DNA of 64,000 nt, from positions 80,367,179 to 80,431,178 of the forward strand of contig NC_084840.1 of the NCBI RefSeq assembly GCF_033115175.1. Reading direction: 5' to 3'. How positions within the stretch are numbered: the first letter of the stretch is position 1; each line of letters opens with the position of its first letter. Position numbers and translations under genes: made by a program. Positions 45,953-57,671 of the stretch are shown here, piece by piece. Source of the stretch: Lepus europaeus. Lineage: Eukaryota > Chordata > Mammalia > Lagomorpha > Leporidae. The notes beneath the pieces are model-generated. The model made no database searches, was not told where the DNA came from, and saw only the letters and a program-made list of their open reading frames with translations.

Positions 45953-47572
45953 CTAAAATGAAGAAATTAAAAAAAAAGAAGCTTTACTTTACTGGTAACT
46001 TTACAAATCTTCTCATTATCTGGTTTTGCAATGAAATCGCATTAGAACACAGCAACATCTCATCATCTGCACATTGGTCATTGTGCCATTTGTGTGGTAA
46101 GAGTAGAGATGTGTTGTTGAAACAAGGACCATGTGGCTCCAAATTTAAAACATGGCTATCTGATCTACAGTTATTATTATTGACTTCATATTTCTGTAAT
46201 ATTTGATAGTTTAGAGATGGCATGCCAACAAAAGTGGTCTCCTACACAAGTCACAATGAATCATTGTTCAACCATTGAAAATCTCATCCAATAGAGAACA
46301 TGAAAACCAAAATATATCCCCAATACTTCATAAGAATTTCACCAATTATGCTAGATAACTGTATTTTTCCCAACTCATAAGATAAAAATTACTGTGTCGT
46401 GGCACTATGTAGAGGACAATGTTCCTAAAGTACAACCCATGGAGGCTTCCTAGATTGATTTGTATATATCTTGCATGACCCCCAAAGACAGGCAAAAGCC
46501 CAAGAAAATCAACTTTCTCAAATCAGTTCAATCCTGAGCTTCTTTCACAAGCTCTCTTAGGGAAGACTAAGGTTATTCAATGTTGCTGTCAGAACATCTG
46601 TAGGCAGACCACAGATGGTTATAAAACTGTAAATCCTAGGTTTTTTTTTTCATTTAAAATGATGTAAATTTAATTTTTTGCTTAATAACATACAAATATT
46701 TCATAAATTTTCCTCTAATGGAATTAAATACTTTAATGTTGCAATTATTTGCTTAAAATGCATTTAGAGTTATGTTGTAGCTTTGTTCATAATGCCTCAA
46801 AGAAGAAATATTTGGTATGGTGTATGTGTTCAATTTTATCCAAATGTCTGTGAGGTGAAAGTATTTTCAATCTATGCAAAGAAATCTGACATGCATAAAA
46901 AATCTTCTCTCCCAAGGAAAATTTACATTCTGGTTGTATTATCTGTCATGAATATAAATAAAATAATTGTAGCACAGGTCTTTATTATGCTTCAAAACAT
47001 GGATGGCAAGAGTCAGGACTGTGAGAGTCAACAGTGTCACAGAAGGGAAAGTTTATTGACAAAAAAGAAACTTTGTGCTGGCTCTGAAGAATTTATTCTG
47101 AGATATATGAAAGTATCCACTTAAGTTTTGTAAACATTCACAAGTGAAAATAAAAAATATTTTTAAGAAATTTGTAATAAATATTACCTTCTGATTTTAC
47201 CTTCCTTGTTTAACCATGGCAATTGATATCACAAAAAGTATTATCTAATAAAAAAGAACTTCCATAAGGTAAGATATATAACTTAACTTATAGGAAGGTA
47301 AACATTTTAAAAGAATGTAATAATAAGGAAAAATGAAAAAGTTAAGTGTGATAAGTATCATTATGTTTTTAAAACTGTTACATTAAATACATGAAATTTA
47401 TTTCCTTTAGATAAAGAAAAAATTTTAAAAGTACATTGTTATCATAAAATTTGTCTACAATTGTAATGAAAATATTGAAGAGAGCTGTGGTTAGGGAAGG
47501 TCCTACCCTGAGACACTTATATTATTCTACCACCTACATCTTTCCTGTGGACACACTAAATATCATACGTAC

Positions 47573-47716
47573 TTGTCTTCTCATTTCTCCTAACTCATTC
47601 TTCAAACCATTTGTCTCCTGAAGCACCTTATTACAACAAAATGTCAGTGAAGCCTCTGATGTAGACTGTCTTCTCTGAGTTTTATCCCTTTGTTTTTGAA
47701 GGTGTTTCACATCTAC
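47573..47716 (-). CDS. Exon C2, ANKRD26-family coiled coil
   Basis: The 144-bp exon lies between acceptor ATTTTATCAG and donor AGACAA|GTACGT. It reads VDVKHLQKQRDKTQRRQSTS, then EASLTFCCNKVLQETNGLKN, then ELGEMRRQ. The STSEASL and ET-x-x-LKxELGEMRxQ parts match the family (SxSEASL...ETxDLKKxLGxxRxQ). Phase 0 on both sides. It shares with C3 the start V-x-VKHL and KTQ(K/R)R, so C2 and C3 are closer to each other than to C1. Confidence 0.87.
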
Positions 47717-48373
47717 CTGATAAAATATTTGTTAGTTAGATAAATGTTACAATATTAAATTCAATGGTGTATGCAAATAGTCCCATACTTGTGATAGTGT
47801 GACATATGACTTTTCATCTTTATGAAGGCACATAAGAGATACATTCCATAGGACACACAAGTTGAATCTTTTTCTAGGCTAGCAATATGCCATGCTGTAC
47901 ACTCTGAGAGTGCTGGACAACAGCAGTGAACTGCAGCTCCCAGGAAGCCACAAGATCACAATGGAAGTGACCAACACTTCACAGAATTTTGTATTGCAAA
48001 ACGAGGATGTTGAGGTTAGGTGTTTAAATGTGCTCTTCATTTACATTTTCCAGTTAAGAATCTTGAGTTTAAGGGGCATCTGTGCTTTGAATAATATCAC
48101 CACACAAATCAATTCCTCTTCTTTTCTTCATGTCTAGATACTCCTGTTGATTAATGAACGCAAGTAACACATAGGTGTTATCTTCCTGCCCAATTAGTGT
48201 TACGAAACTTACCCAGAAAACTCAGTTCACTATTTCTTCCCTGAAAAAACTGCAACATTTAAGCAAACTTCTGAAGTATCAGAGCTATGACTATATGAGA
48301 GATTGGTATAATTCTATAGTGTTGAATTATTTCCACCTCTAAATTTAGTAATGACATAATGACCTTTTTTTAA

Positions 48374-48692
48374 AAGATTTATTTTTATTTATTTGAAAGA
48401 CAGAGTTACAAAGAGAGGTAGAGACAGAGAGAGAGGTCTTCCATCCACTCATTCACTCCCCAAATGGCTGTGAAGGCCAGAGCTCAGCCGATCCAAAGTC
48501 AGGAGCAGTAGATTCTTCCAGGTCTCCCACACTGGTCCAGGGTCTCAAAGACTTAGGTCTTCTTCTACTGCTTTCCCAGGCCATAGCAGAAAGCTGGATT
48601 GGAAGTAGAGCAGCTGGACTCAAACCAGCACTGATACGGGATACCACACTTCAGGCCAGGGCTTTAATCTGCTGCACCACAGCACCAGCCCA
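48374..48692 (-). mobile_element. C-type SINE
   Basis: Reverse copy: AAGATTTATTTTTATTTATTTGAAAGACAG tail, body, head CTGCACCACAGCACCAGCCC. Confidence 0.88.
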
Positions 48693-48875
48693 CAGAGATA
48701 CTTTCATTATCATTCTTAGGAACGTAGCTCAGAAAAAGTGTTTCAGAACTAGAGATTTTAATGGCTTTTACAGTCCTCAACCAGGAGTGGGAACTTTTAT
48801 TTTCTACCAATGGCTATTTGGAGAGTTATAAAATCATTCACTGGCCACACAAAATTAACTTAAAAATTAGCCTGT

Positions 48876-49187
48876 GGGGTCAGTGCTGTGGCATAGTAGG
48901 CAGCACTGGCATCCCATGAGTGTCTGTTCCTGTTCCAGCTGCTCTACTTCTGTCCCAGGTCCCTGCTAATGGCATGGGAAAGCAGTGGAAGATGCCCTAA
49001 GTGCTTGGCTTCTGGAATCATGTGGGAGACCTAGAAGAAACACCTGGCTCCTGATCAGCCCAGCTCTGGGCCATTTTGGTCATTTATAGAGTGAACCAGC
49101 ATATGGAAGACCTCTCTCTCTGTCACTCCTGCTCTCTGTTAACTCTGCTTCTCCAATAAATAAATAAAACTAAAAAAAAAAAATAGC
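48876..49187 (+). mobile_element. C-type SINE
   Basis: GGGGTCAGTGCTGTGGCATAG head, TCTCCAATAAATAAATAAAAC and A-run tail. Confidence 0.87.
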
Positions 49188-49846
49188 CTGGCATATTTGT
49201 ATTGAATTTCAAGACCCAGGTTTGGTTGCCTTGACAGGGTCAGAGCAAATGATTAAGCAACTGCAAAATCCTCAACCCTGCACAAGACAACTCCAGTCTT
49301 CAACTCATTTCTTGATATGAGCTCCTACACCTCGCTCCTCTACCCAAAACATCACTGTTATTCATGACACGAGAGCTCTCATGACTCTGAAAACAGAGAT
49401 CTGATGCCACATTAACAAACCACAGACAACAGCAATTATCTTTGTATTGGTCTTTTTATGCATAAATGATAAAAAATGAGCCTTGACATAAAAATATTGA
49501 ATAAATGTATTGGAAAAATGTATAATGTACTTCACAAATATCAATGAGAAAATTAAATCCAATTTATTAATAATAGGAACCATTAAAGGATTCCTGAGAG
49601 ATCATAAACACATCAACTGAGACTGAGAATCCATTAGGTTTAAAACAAATTGGCATGAATAAAAACCAATTTATATAAACTACAAATATATAAATATGGT
49701 ACAAAGGAAAAGTTATGAGATATAGCATCAAAACTCGGATGAACTGTCCACATGACACATTTAATTGAATGTTAATTTCAAAGATACTTCCTGCTGGACT
49801 GAGCATTTCTATTGACTCTATCATAGTCTTAAAGTGTGTTAAGATG

Positions 49847-50247
49847 TGGCTAGCACTGTGGCATAGCAGGGGAGGCCACCGCCTGCAGAGCCAGCATCCC
49901 ATGTGGTTGCCAGTTCAAGACCTGACTTCTCTACTTCCAATACATCTCTCTGCTATGGCCTGGGAAAGCAGTGGGGGATGGCCCAAGGCCTTGGGCCCCT
50001 GCACCCCCACATGGGAGACCTGGAAGATGCTCCTGGCTCCTGGCTTCAGATCGGCACAGCTCTGGCCGTTGTGGCCATCTGGAGAGTGAACCATCAGATG
50101 GAAGACCTCTCTCTTTCTCTCCCCCCCTCTCTCTCTCCCCCTCTCCCCCTTTTTGCCTCTCCCCCTTTCCCTCTCCCTCTCTCTGACTCTCCTGCTCTCT
50201 TTGTGTAACTGTGACCTTCAAGTAAAATAAATAAATCTTAAAAAAAT
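49847..50247 (+). mobile_element. C-type SINE with CT-rich expansion and target-site duplication
   Basis: Target duplication AAAGTGTGTTAAGATG at 49831-49846 and 50248-50263. A CT/CCCTCT-rich stretch at about 50.11-50.20 kb expands the tail region. Confidence 0.93.
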
Positions 50248-51040
50248 AAAGTGTGTTAAGATGAAGATTGCAATGTGATTATTTCCCAAGTATGGAATTA
50301 ATTACTACTGTTTGTATGTATCAGTATCAATGACTTCTTTACCTCAAAACTTCAGAAGTGGAACAGTGTCTTTACCTTAAATATCTCTTGGGTTTTTTAA
50401 TTCCTGAATATAATGGTATTATTTAGCTGATAAGCAGATACAGTTATGAGCTATATGGTTTTATATTCAATATGTAGCCATAATCAAATCTAACTGCATT
50501 TTCTTTCAGGGAGTTTAAAATCACTTTATTGTCCCTGGTATTTATAATTCCCTGTACCTTGTGATTTTCATATTCACTCCATTTTAAAATGCAGCTGCTT
50601 TGAATTGTAGCCCCATGCTTTCCTAGTCCTTTTAAAATTGTTTGAGTTCCTTTATTCAAGTCATCAACTAACTCCAAAGACCAATTCTATAATTTGAGCC
50701 TTGTCCACTTTACTGAGGTCATTTTTACTTTATCTCTTACTTCTATTTACTTCTCATAGACTGTATCTTCAACCACACACTCATAAGCACTCACTTTACG
50801 AGGATTACTTTTAGAGACAGTCTGTTTTGTACTTGCTATGTTGGTTCTTATGGATGTGTCTTTGAAACTAATGTTGTTTTCTAATCTGTGGGGCAGCATC
50901 ACCCTAAGGATGTTGAAGAGCATAGGAATACATTAAATTATTTATTGATGACGCTTTTCACATTATCAAAAATTTTCTCACAATTTTCAATTAGAAACTA
51001 AAAACTCCATGCGCTAAGGCAGACATGGAGATGGACTTAC

Positions 51041-51134
51041 TAAAATTAGTCTTGTGAGATTTTCCTGAAGATGTTCAATTGTGCCCTCTTGTTTTTTGAT
51101 TATTTCCTTCAACTTGGAATTTTCACATTCAAGC
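51041..51134 (-). CDS. Exon A3, ANKRD26-family coiled coil
   Basis: The 94-bp exon lies between acceptor TACATCTTAG and donor TTTTA|GTAAGT. It reads LECENSKLKEIIKKQEGTIE then HLQENLTRLIL. This is the most family-like A copy: the family segment here is LExENxxLKxxxKKQxxxIExLQxNL. It ends in phase 0 and joins C2. Confidence 0.88.
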
Positions 51135-51442
51135 CTAAGATGTAATTAAAAATCGTTATTCGCACATAACCTAAAGAGACACATAACTGAAGAATCACCA
51201 ACATATTACAAGCAAAGTTCATAAAAATTTAACAAGCAAATGATTGGTGACAGTGTATCAGTTTTAGGTGTGTTTTTTGGATAATGTACCATATTTAAAT
51301 ATGTATATAAAAGTATACATTTAATACACCTTAAAGCTAACATTTCCCTCACTTCACATAAATGTATTTAGATCAAAACTGCTCTATATATCATAGTTTA
51401 CATCTTAAATGGTTTATAAAGACTCATTATTTTGCATGGTAC

Positions 51443-51525
51443 TTTGAATTGCAGATTGTCAGATGTTCTTTTGACTTTTCAACACTGTTTTCAAATTCCT
51501 GGTGTCGTGCTTCTGCTTCTTGGAA
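51443..51525 (-). CDS. Exon B3, ANKRD26-family coiled coil
   Basis: The 83-bp exon lies between acceptor TTCCTTTTAG and donor TCAAA|GTACCA. It reads FQEAEARHQEFENSVEKSKE then HLTICNS with the last codon split. It has the conserved EAEARxQE and EKSKEHL. Starts in phase 0, spliced from C3. Confidence 0.87.
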
Positions 51526-51748
51526 CTAAAAGGAAGAAATAAAGAAACACAAACTTTATTAGTACCTTTTAAAAATCACTTCATTATCTGGTTTTACAAT
51601 GAAATTGTATTAGAGCACAGTAACATCTCATCACTTGCACATTATTCATTACTATGTTTGTATTGTAATGGCAGAGATGAGTTCTTGAAACAGGGATTAT
51701 ATGCCTCACATCCAAAACACTACTATCTGCTCTAGATTTATTACTATT

Positions 51749-52081
51749 TTTTTTTTGACAGGCAGAGTGGACAGTGAGAGAGAGACAGAGAGAAAGGTCT
51801 TCCTTTTGCCGTTGGTTCACCCTCCAATGGCCGCCGCAGTAGGCGCGCTGCGGCCGGCACACCGCGCTGATCCGATGGCAGGAGCCAGGTGCTTCTCCTG
51901 GTCTCCCATGGGGTGCAGGGCCCAAGCACTTGGGCCATCCTCCACTGCACTCCCTGGCCACAGCAGAGAGCTGGCTTGGAAGAGGGGCAACCGGGACAGG
52001 ATCGGTGCCCCGACCGGGACTAGAACCCGGTGTGCCGGCGCCGCAAGGCGGAGGATTAGCCTAGTGAGCCGCGGCGCCGGC
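51749..52081 (-). mobile_element. CSINE2-type SINE with target-site duplication
   Basis: Target duplication CTAGATTTATTACTATT at 51732-51748 and 52082-52098, perfect over 17 bp. CpG-rich and complete, so young. It lies in the intron between exons C3 and B3. Confidence 0.95.
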
Positions 52082-53213
52082 CTAGATTTATTACTATTGA
52101 TTTCATGCTCCAGTAACATTTCATAGAGAGGTGGCATGCCAATGAAATTGGTCCCAAACACATTTCACACCAAATCTTTGCTTTCACCATTGGAAATGGA
52201 ATCCAATGGGGAACATGACGTCCAAAGTACTGCATAAAACTTTCATTAATTACAGTAAGTGACAGCATTATTTTACCCACAAGTTAAAGATTACTGCCTC
52301 TTGGTTCTACGTCATGGGCAACAAGGCTAAAATACAACACACAGAGGATTCCTAGATTGAGCTGCAAACATCTTATGTGACCACCAGAGACAGGTGAAAG
52401 CCACACCTACAAATACTGGAATCTATGGTTAAATCAAGTTTCTCAAATCAGATTATTCCTGTGCTTCTTTAGCAAGCAATCTGAGGGTAGAGTAAGGTTA
52501 TTATAATTTTCCCTATGAGAATTGCTATAGGCAGAACATAAAGGCCTATGGGATTTTAAATCTCATTTTTGGCTATATATTAAAGGAATGTACATTTAGA
52601 TTCTTCTCCTCAGTGAATAACATATGAATATTTGATAGATAAATTCTCTACTGGAGTCAAATATTTTAATTTTGTATTCATTTGCATAAAAGTCATTTAG
52701 AGTATTAGAGTTATCCTGAAGCTTTATTCATAATGCTTATGTTAATGTCTTAAAGAAAAAAATTGTTATGGTATAGTGGGTTTAATTTTATCCTAACAAC
52801 TGTGAAGCTAAAATATTTTACTAGGAAAAGTGAGGGAAAAACGACAGGCAGAATAGATCATGCCCCCCAAGAAAAAATTATATTCAGAGATTATCTGCCA
52901 TGAAAATAAACAAATGTAGTATTAAGGGCTAAATTATTCTGCACAAACTTGATGACAAGCACAGGAAAGAGTGAGGACTCTTGAGATTCAAGTCTCACAA
53001 GAGGAAAAGCCTACTGACAAAAGGGAAACTTTGTGTTTTGTCTGAAAAAAGAGGTTAGATGAACAGAAACTAAACAGAAAGAGCAGCCAGAAAAAGTTGG
53101 AAAGATTGGGAAATATGCCCAGTGAACTCAGAGTTTGATTAAATTCAGTGGTAAGGAAGGAAAAAGTATTTCCACACAACTTGAAAAAGAATGTTTCAAA
53201 AAAGTACAAAGAG

Positions 53214-53540
53214 GGCATTGGAATCATGGCGTAGCAGGTAAAGCCACTGCCTGCCATCACTGGCATCCCTAATGAGTGCTGGCAGGTGTCCTGGTTTTTC
53301 CACTTATAAGCCAGCTCCCTGCTCATGGCCTGGGGAAAACTGCAGAAGATGGCCAAAACGTAGGCCCCCATCACCCACGTGGGACCTGGATGAAGCTCCT
53401 GGTTCCTGGAGTTGCCTACCCTCTTCCCAAACATCACAGCCCTCTGGGGAGTGAATCAACAGATGGAGCTTCTCACTCACTGTCTCTGTCTCTCAATCTC
53501 TCTAACTCTTTTAAATAAATAAATCTTTTAAAAATTAAAA
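53214..53540 (+). mobile_element. C-type SINE
   Basis: GGGCATTGGAATCATGGCGTAGC head, body, AAATAAATAAATCTTTTAAAAATT tail. Confidence 0.82.
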
Positions 53541-53554
53541 AATGGAAATTGAAA

Positions 53555-53960
53555 CAACTTAAATATTCATAATAGGTGAATGGACAGTTCATAAGCATAA
53601 TAGTCTTCTACTACAGAACAAATTTACTTGACAAAATATTAATATATACTAAAGCATGGATGAGGATTAAAAATTGTTTACTAAGTAAATGAATCCAGCC
53701 ACACATGGCTACACATTAGAAAACTCTGTTTATATAAAATTTAAATTTGGAAAGAAAAGGAAAATCTTTGAAGACAAATCTCAGAATGGTGTGTGCATAA
53801 GTCTAGGGGAGACAGAGCAAATAAAGGGGTGATTGATGCATGTGTGTTATAGGCTCTCTTTTCAAGTTGATCAATGTATTCTAAAATTGATGTGGTAGGG
53901 GTTACATAACTTCGGGTATCTAATGAAGGACACCAGATTTTATTAGTTTCAGTGGGTGAA
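53555..53960 (+). mobile_element. Old L1 3' fragment shared between units
   Basis: ATATTCATAATAGGTGAATGGACAG, TCCAGCCACACATGGCTACA and TTCTAAAATTGATGTGGTAGG match the L1 3' piece in U1 (30.6-30.9 kb) and U4 (63.7 kb on). Confidence 0.65.
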
Positions 53961-53983
53961 CTCTGTTATAAGAAACAAGTGAG

Positions 53984-54311
53984 GCCGGTGCCGTGGCTTA
54001 ACAGGCTAATCCTCCGCCTTGCAGCACCGGCACACCGGGTTCTAGTCCTGGTTGGGGCGACGGATTCTATCCTGGTTGCCCCTCTTCCAGGCCAGCTCTC
54101 TGCTATGGCCCGGGAAGGCAGTGGAGGATGGCCCAAGTGCTTGAGCCCTGCACTCCATGGAAGACCAGGAGAAGCACCTGGCTCCTGGCTTCGGATCAGC
54201 ATGATGTGCCGGCCGCAGCGGCCATTGGAGGGTGAACCAACGGCAAAAAGGAAGACCTTTCTCTCTGTCTCTCTCTCTCACTATCCACTCTGCCTGTCAA
54301 AAAAAAAAAGT
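53984..54311 (+). mobile_element. CSINE2-type SINE
   Basis: Head GGCCGGTGCCGTGGCTTAACAG, B box GGTTCTAGTCC, end CTCTGCCTGTC-A(n). It sits inside the old shared L1 fragment, so it is younger than the duplications. Confidence 0.93.
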
Positions 54312-54425
54312 GAAGATACTTTTAAAATTTTGCACAAAAATGGACTTAATAAGTGAGTTAGAGTGCAAAAGTTTAAAAAATAAACGTGCATGTTTTCACT
54401 GTGAACATTTCTTAAGAACTTCATG

Positions 54426-55358
54426 GAGTTAGAAATTTGCCAGGGGATTCCAATACAATCCCATCAAGGTGGCATGTACCAATGCCATCTCACTAATCCA
54501 AGTGATCAATTTTAGTTCACAATTGATCATACTGATAGGTCTAAGAGTCAAAGGGATCACACAAACAAGACTAGTGTCTGCTAATACTAACTGATAGAAT
54601 TAAAAAGGGAGAGAAGGATCCAACATGGGAAGTGGGATACACAGCAGACTCATAGAATGGCAGATGTCCTAAACAGCACTCTGGCCTCAGAATCAGCCCT
54701 TAAGGCATTCAGATCTGGCTGAAGAGCCCATGACAGTATTTTAGCCATGGAAAGCCAAGACACTCTGGGAAAAAAAAATAGGACCTAAATGAAAGATCTC
54801 TGCAAGTGAGATTCCAGTGGAAAGAACGGGGCCATCAAAGAAGGAGGTACCTTTCTCTGAAGGGAGGAGAGAACTTCCACTTTGACTATGACCTTGTCTA
54901 AATAAGATCGAAGTCAGTGAACTCAACAGGCTTCCATAGCCTTGGCAATTCATGACTAGAGCCTAGGGAGATTACTGATGCCATAAACAAGAGTGTCAAA
55001 TTGTTAAGTCAACAACAGAAGTCACTGTGTACTTACTCCTCTTGTAGGATCTCTGTCCTTAAATGTGTTGTCCAATGTGAAGTAATGCTATAATTAGTAC
55101 TCAAACAGTATTTTACACTTTATGTTCTGTGTGGGTGCAAACTGATGAAATCTTTACTTACTATATGCTAAATTGATCTTCTGTATATACAGATAATTGA
55201 AAATGAATCTTGATGTGAATGGAATGGGAGAGGGAGTGGGAGATGGGAGGGGTGCGGGTGGGAGGGAAGTTATGGGGGAGAAAAAGCCATTGTAATCCAT
55301 AAACTGTACTTTGGAAATTTTTATTTACTAAATAAAAGTTAAAAAAAAGGAAAAAAAA
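54426..55358 (+). mobile_element. 5'-truncated L1 3' end with target-site duplication
   Basis: Target duplication AAGAACTTCATG at 54414-54425 and 55359-55370. It contains only the 3' UTR (CAGGGGATTCCAATACAATC to AAATAAAAGTTAAAAAAAA). The orientation opposes the gene. Confidence 0.95.
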
Positions 55359-56039
55359 AAGAACTTCATGAAGACCCATAGCATCTCAATAAATCAATTT
55401 TAAAAACACAGTGAGACATTATCAAATTGATTTAATTATATTTTCAGATTATATCCTACACATGATCTGAACATTTACATGTATAAGTATGTGTGTGCAT
55501 AAGGAGAAAATGCATATTTCTTCAGATTATTACCCAATCAAGATATTTGCATTTTCAGAAAAGTATAACTAAATTTTTGTGGAATTTACTTTTAAACACA
55601 TGAAATTAAACACATAAGTTTTGTATCCTTTCATATAAGTGAAAATAAGAAGAGAATTGTTTGGAAAACTATACTAAATTTTAACTTCAAATTTTATCTA
55701 CCCTGTTTGACCACAGCAACTGATACAACAAAAAGGTGTTATCTAACAGAAAAAGGTCTCTAACATCCATGAAAAGTGATGTACAATTCTCAATCTACTA
55801 AAAGGTAAATATTATTATTTTTAAATTTATTTGTTATACAGGCTTCATATATTTTAAAAATAATGTAATTATTAGTAAAATGGGTAGATTGAAAGAGTTT
55901 AAAGTACACTGTAATGACACAATTGTACTAAACTTGCAAGGGCAATAATAAAGAATTCTGTGGTTACTGAAGCGTGTTTCCTAAGACATTATTCATCCAG
56001 CTAAATGTTTCCTGTTGACATGTTAAATATCACACTTAC

Positions 56040-56171
56040 CTGTCTTTGCATTTCACCTAATTTATTCTTCAAATCATTTATTTCATGTGATATACATCCC
56101 AGCGAAGTCTCCGAGGTAGACTCTCTTTTCTGAGTTTTGTCAATTTGTTTTCCAAGGTGTTTCACACCTAC
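56040..56171 (-). CDS. Exon C3, ANKRD26-family coiled coil (most 5' exon seen)
   Basis: The 132-bp exon lies between acceptor ATACTCTAACAG and a near-perfect donor CAG|GTAAGT. It reads VGVKHLGKQIDKTQKRESTS, then ETSLGCISHEINDLKNKLGE, then MQRQ: 44 codons, four fewer than C1 and C2, with the loss in the middle (between SETSL and DLKN). Phase 0 at both ends. It is the first exon of the gene visible here; more 5' exons (rest of the coiled coil, ankyrin repeats) must lie beyond 64 kb if the gene is complete. Confidence 0.87.
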
Positions 56172-57089
56172 CTGTTAGAGTATTTCTGTTACTATTTTAT
56201 AAATCACCTTATTTTTATATAATGCCTATAATACTAAATTCAAGGATACCTACATCAGTCCCATACTTGTGGTAGCTTATAACTTTTTATCTTTAGGATG
56301 GCGCATAAGTGATACACATTCCATAGGATACACACTTTAAATCTTTTCCTAAGCTACCAATATGCCATTTTGTACCATCTCAGAGTACTGGGCAACAGCA
56401 GGGAACTGCAGCTCCCAGACAACCACACAATCACAATGGAAATGACCAACACTTAATACTGTACTGTGTTACAAAGCTAGGATGTTGAGGCTAGATGTAT
56501 TAAGTGCATTTTCTACTCATGTTATTTTCCTGTTTACAATGAGTTTATCAGGGGATCACCTTATCAAATGCCAAGGAGTATCTCTGCTTTGAGTAATATC
56601 CCATGTATCAATTCCCCCTTCTTTTCATGTCTAGACATTCCTGTTGATTACTGATCTCAAGTAACACAAAATGCTATATTCCTACACAAACAGTATTACA
56701 TTGCCTAAGCAAGAAATGTGGTTTATTGTTTCTCCTGATCAATTGGCATTTAGCAACCTACTGAAGTACCACAGCATTGAGTATGTACTGGTGTGGATCT
56801 AGTGTTGAATTGTTTCCATTTGCAAATTTAATAACTCGAGTTCTACTCATTCTCAATTCTATGCTCAAAGCCTTTTGAAAGAGTCTTATCTCAGAAAAAG
56901 AGTGAAATTCTAAAGGCCTTAAGGCCCCAGGCTATAGATAGGAATCTTTCTCTCCCAAGAGACATTTGGTTCTTGATAGCATCATTCATGAACCATGTGA
57001 AGTTATCAGCTCAAAAATTAGCTTGATATATTTGTATCAAATTTCATGACCCATGTGTGTGGCCTTGGCAGGGTCATATCAAATGATTA

Positions 57090-57425
57090 GGTAGGGGCTG
57101 GCACTGTGGCATGGTGGGTGGGGCTGCTGCCTGTGGTACTAGTATCCCATGTGGATGCCGGTTGAAGTCCTGGCTGCCCCCTTCTGATCCAGCTCTCTGC
57201 TGTGGCCTGGGAAAGCAGTGAGGATGGCCCAAGTCCTTGGGCCCCTGCACATGTGTGGGAGACCTAGAAGAAGCTCCACCTCCTGGCTTTGTATTGGCAC
57301 AGCTCTGGCTTTTGCAGCCAACTGGAGACTGAACTAGCAGATGGAGGGTCTCTCTCTCTCTCCCTCTCCTCTCCTTTTCTCTCTGTGTAGCTCTTTCAAA
57401 TAAATAAATACATTTTTAAAAACAA
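57090..57425 (+). mobile_element. C-type SINE
   Basis: TAGGGGCTGGCACTGTGGCATGG head, AAATAAATAAATACATTTTTAAAAA tail. Confidence 0.88.
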
Positions 57426-57671
57426 CGATTACACAGTGGATGATCCCCAACACTGCTCTAGGGAAACCTGGTCTTCAAACTCCTTCCTGATATCAGTTCC
57501 TGCAACACTCTTCGCTTTCTCACACAACTCTTAGTCATTAATCATGAGAGTTTCATATACCTCTGAAACTGGAGATCCAATGCCTAATCTATGAGTCACA
57601 GTACAGTCTTTGTACTGAACAAGTTAAACACAAACAACAGGAATGGAGTGTTGAAATGAAAACAAGCAAAT

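Larger units (their letters stand above)
42846..47570. repeat. Internal tandem duplication of about 2.4 kb carrying exons A and B
   Basis: 42.85-45.21 kb and 45.22-47.57 kb align in the same order: GAATTGAAACTTTACTAC / AAATTGAAACCTTATTAC, exon A (offset 2365), exon B (offset 2386), the near-identical intron block around 43.62-43.80 and 46.02-46.19 kb (TGAAATCGCATTAGAACACA), and the TGCATTTAGAGT block. Only the second half continues into an exon C. The intron block is more alike between these two than with U1 or U3, so this was the most recent exon duplication. Confidence 0.85.
40700..48370. repeat. Segmental-duplication unit U2 (exons A2a, B2a, A2b, B2b, C2)
   Basis: It carries the landmark series described for U1 plus two more: CATTTCTRTTGACTTCATCA near 40.80 kb (49.81, 58.61 kb) and ATCTCTCAGGTCTTTTATTTGCTG near 40.95 kb (50.38 kb, 58.77 kb). 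Part of it is internally duplicated (42.85-45.2 vs 45.22-47.6 kb). Ends approximate. Confidence 0.8.
49700..57090. repeat. Segmental-duplication unit U3 (exons A3, B3, C3)
   Basis: It has the same landmark series as U1 and U2 (CATTTCTATTGACTCTATCA near 49.80 kb, exon A and B at 51.0-51.5 kb, GTAGAGTAAGG near 52.49 kb, exon C at 56.0 kb, GAAGTACCACAGC near 56.76 kb). It lacks about 1.5-2 kb present in U1/U2 between the rise at 50.9 kb (CTAAGGATGTTGAAGAGCAT) and the sequence just before exon A. Ends approximate. Confidence 0.78.

Noticed and set aside
45814-46223. Open frames of 130 (+) and 79 (-) residues around exon B2b
   Set aside because: The plus frame crosses the exon and both its introns; the minus frame is intron sequence duplicated at 43.5-43.75 kb without splice logic.
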